Shown here in pieces: positions 35,319 through 46,275 of a DNA stretch of 64,000 nucleotides. Both the position numbers and the translations under genes were made by a program. The notes under the pieces are model-generated. The model was not told where the DNA came from. It did not search any database and saw nothing but the letters and a program-made list of their open reading frames with translations. Position 1 is the first letter of the stretch. Each line of letters starts with the position of its first letter. Origin of the DNA: Salvator merianae (taxonomy: Eukaryota > Chordata > Lepidosauria > Squamata > Teiidae); NCBI GenBank assembly GCA_003586115.2, contig QVOM02000034.1:111726376-111790375 (forward strand), read 5' to 3'.

Positions 35319-35532
35319 GCCCAGTCACACCTAAGTTTTAATCCAGCTTCAGTCTACTGACAGACTGAGAGAACACTGAAGTAATAAGATGTTTTCTTTC
35401 AGCATTATCTAACTTAGAAGATCACCTTTTGGGTTAAATAATATGGAAAGAAAATGGTTAGTCACTTTGCTGATGTGTTCTTTTAATCCAAAAGTGGACT
35501 GAAGATGGATTAAAACTTAGGTGTGACTTGGC
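35319..35532. mobile_element. Palindromic MITE, family C
   Basis: The left arm GTCACACCTAAGTTTTAATC pairs with the right arm GATTAAAACTTAGGTGTGAC almost perfectly. The centre has CATTATCTAACTTAGAAGAT. About 214 bp, one of the cleanest copies. Confidence 0.85.
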
Positions 35533-35544
35533 ACGGGAATGAAA

Positions 35545-36035
35545 AAGCTAATTCAATCATAGGAGTAATTAGGAAGAGAATAGGAAATAAGTCAGCAAGC
35601 ATCATTGTGCCTCTTTATGGTGAGGCCACAACACTAGAACCAGGAGGCACTTTATGAAGCTGATGACAGGAAAGTTAGAAGTGACAAGGGGAAATATCTC
35701 TTCACCCAGACAGTCATTGGTCTATGGAATTTACTATCAGAAAATGTGGTGACAGCAACCAGCCTGGATAGCTTTAAGAAAGGGTTAGACAAATTCTTGG
35801 AGAACAGCTGTATCAGTGGTTTCTAGAATAGATGCCTAGATAATGCCTCCAGGTTGGAGAGACAGGCAGGATGCCTCTAAGGCCATTTGCAGTCAAGAGC
35901 AGGTGATGGTTTTGCCTTCATCTTCTGCTTGAGAATGCCCAAAAATAAATGGTGGGCCACTGTGTGAGATGGGATGCTGGACTAGGTGGGTTGTGGCCTG
36001 ATCCAGTAGGGCTTCTCCTGATACAACAATGGCCA
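35545..36035 (+). mobile_element. CR1 LINE 3' end
   Basis: The text follows the well-known amniote CR1 3' region: TGGAATTTACTATCAGAAAA, GACAGCAACCAGCCTGGATA, GCTTTAAGAAAGGGTTAGAC, then GGGATGCTGGACTAGGTGGG and CTGATCCAGTAGGGCTTCTC. The coding part (C-terminus of ORF2) is decayed and 5'-truncated. No target duplication was found. The family is diagnostic of sauropsid-type genomes. Confidence 0.85.
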
Positions 36036-36786
36036 GAAGCAATGGAAACATCTCACCTATTGCATGGCTTTACAAGAAAGTCCAGCTAAGACGAGCAGGG
36101 AGTTAAAAAAAATTTGCAGGCACCCAGGTAAAGTTGCAGTTGTTGGGTCAATTTGCAGAACAACAGAACAAACTTTTACAGGCATCTCTGGGATACTGTG
36201 AAAATAGTACAAGCCCAACAAAATCCCTGTTCCCTGGTTCTGTCTCTATTTTGATGGTTTTCAAATGCAATTGCTTTTCTCATTAACTGATAGAGAATGG
36301 GAAGGAAACCTAAAATGTTTGCCACAGCAGTAAGTGAAAATGAAGCTACAATGCCTGAGCTGTAAGTCACCAAACAAATCAAGAGCTGAGTGCAATGTAA
36401 TAGGATGTTTGTGTAAGGGAGCTCTGTTCTGTGACCAATTTCAGCTGTGAAATCACAGTATCTTGATTTGTATGGAATTAACCAATGTTTTTTGAGGTAA
36501 TTGTTCCTCCAGTTGTTGTTGTTTTCTTTTCAGATTCACACTCAGGTGGCAAAACTTATGCAAAACTATATAGGCTGCCACACAATAATTGCACCATGTG
36601 AGTTAAAAATCACATAACACAGTTTCATTTAAGGAACACATGCACAGTCTGCTGGGCTATATATAAAAGCAGCAATTATTGATTTGAAAAAAGGGAAAGG
36701 AAAAAGTTGCTAGCATTAAGGTATGAGAAGCTGCCATTTCCAGTGCTTTTGCCAGCAGGTACTTATATCAACGCAATTAGCTGTGG
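36036..36786. other. Noncoding stretch, no recognised feature
   Basis: AT-rich and repeat-free, possibly conserved around 36420-36680, without specific support. Confidence 0.35.
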
Positions 36787-37078
36787 TCAGTAATTGAGAA
36801 TGCATCCAGAGAAGGTGTAAAACCTGGGATTATCCCGGCACCATGTTGGAATTGCCACATGCATGCTCCTGGGACAGTGATTGTGCACTTCCAGGTATTT
36901 GGGGCCACTGAAATACTGCACCATTGCAGGAGCAAATGTCCACCCAGGTCAATGCTTCTGCTTTCCCTGTGCTGTTGTCCTGCCATCTGGACAACAACAT
37001 GTGATAATCCTGGAAGTGCATTACTCTGTAATATCACTAAATAGTGAATTAAGCAGCTAATGTCTGGAGGTGGCCTCA
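36787..37078. repeat. Possible TIR element, family K
   Basis: The start ATGCATCCAGAGAAGG and the end AATGTCTGGAGGTGGCC look like a weak inverted pair (CCTCCAGACATT). GTAATATCACT near 37030 recurs near 23806. Overlapping antisense frames are incidental. Confidence 0.35.
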
Positions 37079-37376
37079 AATTGTTCATTGAGGAACAGGC
37101 TTCTTTTCTAAAACAGTATCGTTCTACTTTTCAGAACAGTCATCCCACCTGTAATGTGATCTTGCATAGTATGGCTTGGGGTATGAATGGGGAGTAATCA
37201 GGATTCTGTTGAATCATGCGGAACTGCTCTATATAGGGCCATCTTGTAAAGAAATAGTTGGCTGTGTAAAGCCACAGGTAAAGTGAACCAGTGACCAAAG
37301 GGCCTCCTGTAAGATGATTTGCACAATGCAGTGGTTTCCTACAGTGGGTTCACCATGTTATAAAAGGAATTGATGT

Positions 37377-37384
37377 GTCAAAAT
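37377..37384. repeat. Left 8-bp target duplication of hAT element
   Basis: GTCAAAAT, identical to 38167-38174. Confidence 0.9.
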
Positions 37385-38166
37385 TAGGGGTGTGCACGAA
37401 GCTTCGTTGCTACGAAGCTTCGTTCGAATTTTGTGATTTCGAGCCCTTCGCATCGGATGCGAAGGGCAACAGAAATCACGAATCGAATTGCGAAGGTCCC
37501 TCAATTTTTCGAAGCATTTCGGGACCTTCGCAATTTGCCACTGTCTCACCCCTCGCGCTGACCACCTAGGGTGAATCAGCCAGCCAGCAGCAAGGGGAAG
37601 AGAAAAAAGTTTTAAAACTCAATGGAAGGGAGGGATTCCCTTCCCGTTGATTTCCTTCTCTTCCCCTCGCTGGCTCCTTCCGCTGCCCCCTTTCTTCCTC
37701 TGGCTCACAATGCCTCCCCCTCCATGAGCGGCGCGGCGGAGATCTCAGCGCTCACCATCAGCGACGCGGCTTGAAGATCTTTCTTTCGCTGAAGGTCTTT
37801 CGCGTTGATTTTTCTTCCTTTCCGTTGGCTGTCTCATACCCCCTAGGCTAGGGGGTATTAGACAGCCACGGAAAGGAACGGGAAGGGAGGGAGAACTGGG
37901 TCTTTCTTTCGCTTGATTCCTCTTCCTTTGGCTGTCTAATACCCCTTAGCCTAGGGGGTATCAGACAGCCAACGGAAAGGAAGAAAAATCAACTGGAAGG
38001 GGAGGGAGATCTGTTGGCTGTCTAATACCCCCTAGGGTGCGAAGATTTTCGCATCGAAAATGAAAGGCGCCCTTTTCGCGCCTCTCCTTTTCGTGCGAAA
38101 ACGAAGCTCCGTTGCTTCGCAGCCCTGCGAAACGAAGAGGGGAAAGTGTCTTCGTGCACACCCCTA
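37385..38166. mobile_element. Nonautonomous hAT element, 782 bp, GC-rich
   Basis: The 17-bp ends TAGGGGTGTGCACGAAG are perfect inverted repeats, and the 8-bp flanks are identical, which together define a hAT-type insertion. Subterminal hairpins follow: 37443-37467 (11-bp arms around CGG) and 37486-37535 (15-bp arms, AATTGCGAAGGTCCC). Two large palindromes lie inside, about 37817-37876 and 37925-37980, each built on GGCTGTCTAATACCCC. The body is rich in TTCG/CGAA words and CpG, unlike the AT-rich surroundings. No transposase is encoded. Confidence 0.93.
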
Positions 38167-38174
38167 GTCAAAAT
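38167..38174. repeat. Right 8-bp target duplication of hAT element
   Basis: GTCAAAAT, identical to the left flank. Confidence 0.9.
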
Positions 38175-38992
38175 ATATCCTGATTTCAGTGTCTTTAACG
38201 GCTTGAAATAGAGTTGTTTGCTTTTTCCTGCGTTATTCACCCCTCCAGGTTTGCCTGTGTTAACATGAAGTGTTAAAAGATTTTCTAGAAATACACAGGA
38301 AATATGTCAGATTATTTTGCTACCCTGATGGTCCAAGTGTATTTAATTGTTCATCCTCAAATATGAAGAAGAAACAGGTTCAGCACTAGTTTGATTTTTG
38401 GCTCCATTGGGTATATTTTAGAAATGTAGGTTCTTGAGCTCAGATATTTTTATTGACTTCATGTCCATCTAAACAGATAGGGAGGTCTATTTGGGTTCAG
38501 GTTACAGGGCAAGGAGTTTATGTGGCACACATCTTGGTGTATGTTGAAGCCAAGCCAAATAGCAATTTAAGCTATCCCTTCACTTTATTCTAGTTGCAAA
38601 TGCTTCTTTTCTTGGAGCATGTTGGGTTGCTGTTTCTTAGGCTGCATCTACACGTGGGATAAAGTGTGACCTTTGGTTGCCTGGGGAGTAGGCAAGTGAA
38701 TAGTCATGTTCCAGGGGTGGCAACTCTTCCCAAGCCTCCAAAAGGATGCATTTCCCTTAGAGCAGGAAAAAAACAACTCTCACAAGCACCCCTCCCAAGG
38801 CATTAACTGCAGTTTAGCATTGACTCAACAGTTGGAGTTGTAGCTGCACTTCCTGTCAGTATAATGGTTCTGGTGGCTTTGAAGGACTACTTTGGAGCCT
38901 CCATGATGTGAGTAGACTTCTCTTGCCTGCAAACCTGCCACAACTCCCTGCTGGCCATGGCAGTTTATGTAGAGGAAACTTAGGCCCTTTCT
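38175..38992. other. Noncoding stretch, no recognised feature
   Basis: No coding or repeat evidence recognised. Confidence 0.4.
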
Positions 38993-39460
38993 GCATGGGA
39001 TGCTATCTCATGCAAGGAAAGGGTCCAGGGCCTCCCTTACATATACTAATATAGGATAAGTGGGGCCCTGCCCTCACTTAGCATGCTCTGTCCAGGATAG
39101 GGCACCCAAAATGGTGCCCTAGACTGGTCTACAGGGGCGTTAAGGACCCTTGCCCAGAATAGTGGAATGTGCACAGAAGACACACAGCCCCCTTTTCCGG
39201 TATTTGGGGGGCTCGTTTTGATGGCAAAAACAGGGAGTGCTGCTGAAATCTTTCCTCAGACTATCAAAGGCTCTGACTATGGTTCCAAAGCTAGCCGAAT
39301 CTTTGGAGCTGGTGGCAACAAGGGCTGTTCTGTTCTGTCTCAATGTGCATGGCCCTGCCCTTGTCAGCAGCGACTCATTCCAGCATGGGCAAGGCTGTGT
39401 ATTGTGGTCCAGGGTGTCCTATCCTGGCCCAGAATAGAAGAGATAAGTGTGAAATCAGGG
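38993..39460 (-). mobile_element. TIR element, family A-like, TTA flanks
   Basis: Left end GGCCCTTTCTGCATGGG and right end GTGTGAAATCAGGG. TTA occurs at 38990-38992 and 39461-39463. The interior has GGGCCTCCCTTACATATACT as in the 28-kb copy. The TIR is imperfect, so the boundaries carry some doubt. Confidence 0.5.
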
Positions 39461-39463
39461 TTA

Positions 39464-40554
39464 GTCTGAGCCCCTTCAATCCACACTCTTTAAAAAAAAG
39501 AAAAGAAAAGAAAGAAATACCTGTACACAAACTAATGCAAAGGTTCAGGGATGCGTATTCGCTCTCCTGATTTTCTCACCCCCTTTCCTCATTCATCTGA
39601 TTGCTTAGGGAGTTTGTACATGAACATATCTTTTATGTAGGAAAATGAAATGTGCTGGAAGGAGAGAAGTATATTTACCATGATTGGAATTACTGATTTA
39701 TTTATTTTTTTAAATCTCAGACTGAAGGGAAGGGCTTCCCTTCAGCTTCTTTTAGTTATATTAAACTGTGCCTATTGAATGTGTGTCTCTCACCCACTCC
39801 CAGCAAGTTCCACTTCCCGCACACTTGGCAAACTAAACACAACTTCCAACTTCCATTCCCACAAATAATGATCGGAAGCTCTGACATTCTTTGGAGTGGG
39901 AAGAGAGGCAGAATCAAAACTTCCCCTCCTGAGGATTTTGTATCCTAAATCTTTCTTTCTTTTGCATTGAAGCAGCTCACAAGCAGAGTCATTTAAAATC
40001 ACAGAAGTAAATTAAAATGGGATTTGTATGCCCAACAATTTTTCTATGCAGCAAAAGAAGCATTTTCTGAAAGGTGTGTCACACCTAAAGAACCCTCACT
40101 GTTCTCAACAGAATGCAGCCCCTAAGCCCCAGTTCCTTTTCTCCCAGATTTGGGGCAGAAGTCCCGTTGTTCTTTGTTAGGGGAAGCTTTCTTCCAGGAG
40201 ATTTTCTTTCTTTCTTTCCTTCTGTATTTGTGCTCATGCTTTACAAGGCATTGCCTAAAGTGAGACTCTGAAAGGAAAGTCATATCCTGTTCATTTCTAT
40301 CTAGATGAGACTGTCAATATGCAAAGATTAAGAGCTTCACAGCTCAAAAAAAGCCAATGAGTTGGAAATGTAACAAATCATGGCAAAGAATGTTGGGGAA
40401 AATTGGACATACATGTTGCTGGGTGTCACACACAGTGTATTTGCATGGTAGGTAGCAGACTCGTTGATGAAATTATCTTCAGCCCCTGCTTTGACTGGAC
40501 CCACCTCGGTCAGCAATATGATCCTGCTAAATGGTCAAAAAGAATAAGAGATTG
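39464..40554. other. Noncoding stretch, no recognised feature
   Basis: A-rich simple sequence at 39491-39517 and a TTTC run near 40206-40220 are the only repeats seen. Confidence 0.4.
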
Positions 40555-41158
40555 GGCATCTTCACACTTACCATGAAAGAGCAGGCTAAGTACTCTGTTC
40601 TGTCGTGGTATTAACTATGAAATGTGGACATTGTCTGCACTGCAGGGCCAGAAACTTAACCTGAAGCCAACTACTGGCATTCATGATATGGATGCTGGTA
40701 GCTATGCCTGATCCTCACCACAGCAGACCCATGCGTCATGCAAGTGCGTGCAGTCATGACCAGCTGATCATGCCTGCATGTGCCTGTGCAATGCATGGGC
40801 CTGCCAGTCACCATAGCAGCAGCTGGATACTTCCTGGACACTGCCACGACAGGGATTGTGCAGGCCCAGTTAGATGCAATTGTCCAATTGTGCATACATG
40901 ATTGGGCAATTGTGCATGTGTGATCACTGTGTCTCACCGGCTTAGACGTTTCACGACCAGGTAGGTGCAAACTCACTTTACTAGGCTGTGATTATCACTG
41001 TCTGGTAAGATTGTGGAACACAATCTATTTAGTGCTCCACAGGTAGTAGCAATTAGCAGATGTAGTCTGCTCTCAGCTGTTCAGGCCTCCACAAAGTGTG
41101 GAAGCACTTGTCTAGCAAGCATTCTCAATGCTTGCTAGTAGCAAGTGTGAACAGGCCC
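40555..41158 (-). mobile_element. Family B TIR element, long copy (about 604 bp)
   Basis: The left end GGGCATCTTCACACTTACC and the right end GCAAGTGTGAACAGGCCC are family B termini, in reverse. The right part carries CTTGCTAGTAGCAAG and AAGCATTCTCAATGCTTG, which match the 32.1-kb copy inverted. It is longer than the other copies, perhaps a less deleted relative. No transposase. Confidence 0.7.
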
Positions 41159-41526
41159 TATGTCCTGCTCCGTTTGTGCCTTTCTTGAGCAACCTGATAT
41201 TTATGATCCTTTCACCTGATATTGCTCTCTGGCTTATCCACCAATTTTGTTTTGTTCTTTTGTCCTGACCCTGACTGACCCTACAGCTCCTGGCTTCTGG
41301 CTGCAGTCTGACCATACCTGCTGGCTACAATCCAGTCATAACAAGCATTTTGCTTTTGTCTCCTTTCCTTGGCTTGTAAGGGGAGAAAATGTCAGGGACA
41401 GTATAAAGTGTTAGAAAATGTCATGACTTTCTGAGCTACTTTTCAAAAATCTCACCCCACACTTAAAATAACTGGCAACTTTGTATCTTGCAAACATCCT
41501 TGACTTATCTTTAGAGAAGTTGTTGC
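41159..41526. other. Noncoding stretch, no recognised feature
   Basis: No supported feature. Confidence 0.4.
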
Positions 41527-41897
41527 TAGAGATGTGCACAAACTTTTTTTTCCTGGTTTTGTTCAGGTTGAACTGAACCTCATGTGCTGTGAGCATATTT
41601 GAACTGCGCTTCAAGCAGCTGAGTTTGAAAGCTTGGTGAGCTGTTCAGCACAGAGAACAAGGGAGGAGAACAAAGGAAGCTAGCAGGGCTAAAATTTTAC
41701 AGAGTTAGAACTGGAGACCCTCAAACTGGCGTGGGGGTTTGGGGAGACACCAGAAAGACCCCTGTCAGTTGTTGGGATAATCAGCCACAGACTTGATTTT
41801 TTATGATTTTTTTTTTGAAATGTCTCTTTTGTTCCTATGAAGCAGATGAAAGATTTTTTTTTAAAAAAAAAAAAATCATAAAAATCTCAGTCTCTAA

Positions 41898-42120
41898 GGC
41901 TGTGTTCACACCGAAGTTTTAATCCAGCTTCAGTCCACTTCCAGAGTGAGAGAGCCCATCAACAAAGTATCAGGCAGTTTTCTTTCAGCATGATCTAACT
42001 CAGAGAATCTACCTTTGGGTTAGACAATGCAGAAAAAAAAAGGTTTAGCACTTTGCTGATGAGTTCCCTCACTCTGAAAGTGGACTGAAACTGGACTAAA
42101 ACCTAGGTGTGAATGCAGCC
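41898..42120. mobile_element. Palindromic MITE, family C
   Basis: The left end GGCTGTGTTCACACC and the right end GGTGTGAATGCAGCC are inverted. The arms continue through TTTTAATCCAGCTTCAGTCC. 223 bp, close to full length. Confidence 0.85.
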
Positions 42121-42849
42121 CAAAGGTCGTTCTGCTTGCCAGGGACCTTTTGTTTGCCCACCAAAACCCTGATGCTATTTTTGAAGGCAGTAGCTCAAAG
42201 ATGACCACAGCAACAAAACCAGCTTGCCAAGTATACAGTTTGAGCTAGAGCCTCCAAAATTGGTGTGAGGGTTCTGGGAGATGTATACCCACTTCTGGGA
42301 CAATTGGTTCCAACCCTCAGATTTTTCTCATTCACAACTTTCCCATTCTTTACGTTTGCTGTTTTTGCTATGAGAAAATATCTGGAAAGAAAAACCCAAG
42401 GAAAAAAAATAATTGTGCCTGTCTGCTTATTGTCCACACGCACAAGCAACAAGAACACATGCACACAGAAAACTTGGCCTGAAAGTGCCTTGAGAAGGAA
42501 CCTACTTTGAGCTGCAGAGGATACTAGCCCAGAGTGAACGTACCCCATGTCATCATTCTATAAAGCTCCCTAAAGACATAGGGAATTTCTTTCCACACAG
42601 AAACTACAGACTACTGCTATTGGACTTCTTAACTAGGTTCAGAGGACTCTACCTTTCCACCACTTGGTCATGATGTCTCACGGAGATCAGGTTGTAAAAA
42701 CAAAAGTTCACTTCACTTTGTCATCAACCACAGCAATAGCCCAGGTTGCAAAAATCCAACAGCATTTACCCTGAAGGATAATGCTGCTTACAAGAAAGAC
42801 CAAACCAAAAGTAGACTGCATCTGGGGGTTTCTTGTATCAAGATGTGGT

Positions 42850-43246
42850 TGGTGCTTCTGTTCTTCTTGGTTATGGTGAACAGATGTGTTTTTTATTATT
42901 ATTATCAAAGGGTGTCTCTTTTTCTTTCCAGGAAAACTATTTGTCTTTGAATTTGCCTCAAATTGTGCACCCAGAATTCCAGAGAGATATTTAAATTCAG
43001 GGCTAAACTGATTGGTTACTATGTTGTTTTGCAGTTGGTTGATTCAAGCCCTGAATTTAAATATCTTTCTGGAATTCTGGATGCAAAACTTGAGCCAAAA
43101 GAACTATTTTTTGCCAAATGGAAAGGAATATTTAAATTCAAAGACAGAGTGTTTTTCTGGGAGAAAAAAGAGATACCCTTTGACAATAATAATAATCAAA
43201 CCTGTATTCCGTAAACCAAACAAGGTGGAACAAGAAAGCACCAAGT
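42850..43246. repeat. Large foldback (inverted repeat), about 400 bp
   Basis: Arms of roughly 170-180 bp. Paired landmarks: GGTGCTTCTGTTCTTCTTGG with CCACCTTGTTTGG complement; TCAAAGGGTGTCTCTTTTTC with GAAAAAAGAGATACCCTTTG; CAGAATTCCAGAGAGATATT with AATATCTTTCTGGAATTCTG. The spacer near 43011-43040 is short. The right arm has about 35 extra bases. Two short frames inside are artefacts of the palindrome. Confidence 0.8.
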
Positions 43247-43739
43247 GATGCAGAGGTAGCCTTTTTAAAAGGTCCAGGCCCTAGTATATATGATTTTGGA
43301 GCTCTTATCTGGATTCAGTGGAGTTCATTCCCTGCCAAACCAATGGCTGTCAAATTTGGTCATTAGAAAAGCTAACCCCACCTAGGCCATGTAAGAACAA
43401 CAGTAATTCCCCTGAAGATGTAAGCTTATAGCGAAATTGCAAAGGAAAGCAGCTGTAGCACATTTTTAGTAACATTTTTACAACTAGGCTACATGCTTGT
43501 TTGTTTCTATGACCATAGTAAACATTTTGATTTGAACTAAGCCACTTATATCAAGGTGCTGTAGTGCTTTTTTTTTTTAAAAGACATTTTGAACTGTTCT
43601 TTCAACAGCTCATTGAATTCTCATGTGTGTGTGCTTCAAATAGAATCACTTTGATTAAATGTCAGGAGCATTTGGTTCAAAAATTAACACTTCGAACATT
43701 CCCTGTTCACTGCGAACTGAGTTCGGCACATATCTGGTA

Positions 43740-45109
43740 GTTGCATTTATATGCCTTAGGGCCAGGCCCTGATAGCATCTCTGATGAAAAATGACTATGT
43801 GGAAGACATTAGGGAATTGTGCATTTTACATTTTGAAGAGAAAACACATCACACAATGACCTATTATGGATCATATTTCTTTTTGCTTACTTTGTTGTTC
43901 CCAAGAGACTCGTGTAGAGGAGCTGCCTCTTTTCTTATTTCTTAAAAGGACTCTCCCTCCCTCCCTCATTTCTGCTTTAAGTAGTGTTTTGTCAAAGAGC
44001 TGCTTTGGTCTGAGATTTCTACACAGCAGAAGTTTCATACAGAATATGACTTCATACAGAAAAATCTTTTAGCTACCAGAGGACTCTCCCCTCCCTTTTC
44101 AATCAATATCCATGCTAGTTGGAAAAGCTTCAAAGACAAATTATATTCATGTTTATATTTATATAGAACACTAATATAGTTTGAAATTTGAGATGGTCAC
44201 TTAAGAAGACACCCTTTTGTTTAAGCTGACAGTATTAACAATTTGAAGGAAAGTTCAGGGGGCAGTGAGAGGGTGCGATATGGAACTACACTGAGTTAAA
44301 CTTAGGAATGCCTGAGCTCATATATCTTAAATATCATTTAAAGTATTATAATCAAGGACAGGGTTCCCCAAAGTATGGGTTGTGAGATATTTAACTGGCT
44401 GCACTGACAACACTAGCAGCCAAACATACTGAATTTTATATGAAAAAAGAGCAAAAGCAAAGGCCCAAAGATCACCATATCTTTCAGTCATGGGTTGTGA
44501 ATCACTAGAGGTTGGGAAGCCCTGGTATAGTATGTAGACAGCCTGCAAACCTCCCTAAAAAATCATTCCGCCTCCAATGTGATTTGTTGAAATTGATTGT
44601 GCTGTCCAAATGAGCTTCATCTGTTTAATTAAATTGCAGTATACTCACACCTTTATTGACTGTGAGTTTTTCATATTCAAAAGGCAAGGGCGATGACCCT
44701 CTCTTGTGGCATGTGAGGAGAAATGGCGCCAAAACTCATGTTTTTACAAGTTTGACTGATGAAAACAATGACTGTCCTTTTTAAAAGAAAACCACAATGA
44801 AAGAGTTTTCTAGGTACCTCATTATTCATGAGTTTTATGATTCATGACATTTTGGCAGAATCCAGCCCTTGAGAATAGTGAAAGGCTAACATACAATGTG
44901 TCTTAGACTTATCCAATTCATTCAATGCAGTACTAAAGCTCCTAATGGCTATGTCCAGATGTCCACCATAATAACTTCCAGAGAACAAGGAAGATAGCCC
45001 ATGATCTGTCCATGTCTTTACTACCTACCACTTGAACTGGTTATAAACTTTGTAACCTGACCCGTATATGGACTGGAGTCAACTGAGCTCAGCATGGTAA
45101 CTCCTGCTT
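43740..45109. other. Noncoding stretch with candidate conserved block at 44560-44860
   Basis: No exon-like frame. The block 44560-44860 is repeat-free, holds a TTTAATTAAATTGCAG homeodomain-type site near 44625 and looks like conserved noncoding DNA. Confidence 0.35.
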
Positions 45110-45826
45110 ATTTTCCTAAGCTTCCGGTTACAGCATCTCCAGCTGCCCAAGGGTTTGTTTTGGGTAAGAATCATTACACTGAACCAGAAATTTAAATAGA
45201 ATAGCAGTAGTGGTGTATTCTATACTTCTTAAATCCCCCAGTCCCACTTTTTCTGTTTGAAATACACTTGAGAAATAGACGTAGAAATGGAACTTTCTGA
45301 CAGTCAGTGAAATTCTCTTATGTCCAGCAAGATTCATTGGAAGCTGCTGCAAAAATTAAAGAACTTAATCTTAAAATACTGTATAGATGATATAGAAATC
45401 TAGTAAAACTCAGGCAATTCTAAAGTTAAAAGAACTTACTTTCAGCTCTGGTGGTCCTTTATATAACATATTTCTGAATACTCATTCATGAAGAAATCCA
45501 AGTAGTAATATTGGCTGAAAACATTTTTTTTTTACTCCAGAACTATACCTTCTCTTTATTTTTGAAGATAGCAAAAAAAACTTAAAAAAGTAGGTTACTA
45601 CTGAAATTCCTCTTAACTGCAGCAATGTTCACTGTAGCACAACACTGGAAAATTGCTCTTAACTTAGCTAAAAATGTGTGGTACCAAAAATTATGGGATC
45701 CCACAAGTCATAAATTTATTACAAACCAAAAGAAAGGGATGCAAGGCCTGCCTCTGAAATACATTCATACCTGTGTAGAAACTGTTGATGGATCATTTGG
45801 TTATATTACAAGCTCACTATCTGTTT

Positions 45827-45842
45827 CCAAAGCATTATGGTT
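45827..45842. repeat. Target duplication of SINE (left)
   Basis: CCAAAGCATTATGGTT; the partner at 46035-46051 reads CCAAGAACGTTACGGTT. The paralogous unoccupied site near 33032-33046 contains CATTATGGTTAGATG once. Confidence 0.7.
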
Positions 45843-46034
45843 GTTGGGCACCAGCAAGTCATGGTTGACTCCTAGTTGACTATATGGGTACCTCCATAGG
45901 CATCTCTATGCAGTTTTCTTGGCAGAAATATAGAAATGGTTTGCATTTGCTTACTTCTGGGGAGAAGCTGGGAATCGAACTGACAACCCTCTGCTTTCCA
46001 GGCTGCTTGCATTACCACTGTGCTACAGCCTACC
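45843..46034 (-). mobile_element. tRNA-derived SINE, antisense
   Basis: On the minus strand, from the 5' end: GGTAGGCTGTAGCACAGTGG includes an exact RNA polymerase III A box (TAGCACAGTGG, 46015-46025). About 34 bases on comes the B box core GTTCGATTCC (45971-45980). This spacing is that of a tRNA gene. An unrelated tail of about 125 bp follows, and the 192-bp element ends in CCCAACAAC. It is flanked by a 16-17 bp imperfect duplication and absent from the 32-kb LINE copy. A functional tRNA gene is unlikely, because the downstream body does not fold as an acceptor stem and the element is repeat-like. Confidence 0.85.
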
Positions 46035-46275
46035 CCAAGAACGTTACGGTTAGATGAGCATTAGTTGCTTTTCTGTGGTGAACTTCCTCTTGTGAACTCT
46101 CTCTCATTCTTTGCCCAGTGACCAATGATTGTTGATATGTTAATTATTTGGTCTTTTTATTTTGTATTGATTTGTATTTTTATCTTTCATTGTATGTTTG
46201 ACAGTTAGTTTATTGCTTATTGTTGCATTGCATAATGCTGTATTTGATAAAGTATTGCAATAAACACTGTAAAAA

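Larger units (their letters stand above)
41527..43739. mobile_element. Possible decayed hAT-like element (about 2.2 kb) with nested inserts
   Basis: The left end TAGAGATGTGCACAAACTT is a hAT-type end as at 1249. The proposed right end (GAACTGAGTTCGGCACATAT, CTGGTA) is only a partial inverted match. The flanks GTTGTTGC and GTTGCATT share just GTTG. If real, it contains the family C MITE at 41898 and the foldback at 42850. No transposase is recognisable. The left end alone is better supported than the full extent. Confidence 0.35.
45110..46275 (+). mobile_element. L1-like LINE, 3' end of ORF2, carrying a SINE
   Basis: Collinear with 32030-33242 over its length: AAAGAACTTAATCTTAAAA, FTAAQHWKIALN-type coding relics (45625-45879 is open on the plus strand, with VWYQKLWDPTSHKFI), and an identical style of 3' end (GATAAAGTATTGCAATAAAC). 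It lacks the family B element present in the 32-kb copy but has a SINE at 45843-46034. Stops and frameshifts are frequent upstream of 45625, so it is inactive. Confidence 0.7.

Noticed and set aside
37385..38166. Promoter CpG island
   Set aside because: The GC-rich patch is exactly bounded by TIRs and an 8-bp duplication, so its composition is that of the transposon.
42963..43214. 83-codon frame resembling a small basic protein
   Set aside because: It falls across the two arms of the foldback and is repeated in inverted form.
45971..46025. Possible functional tRNA gene on the minus strand (A and B boxes present)
   Set aside because: The element is 192 bp, carries a non-tRNA tail and target duplications and sits in a LINE; the SINE explanation covers all of this.
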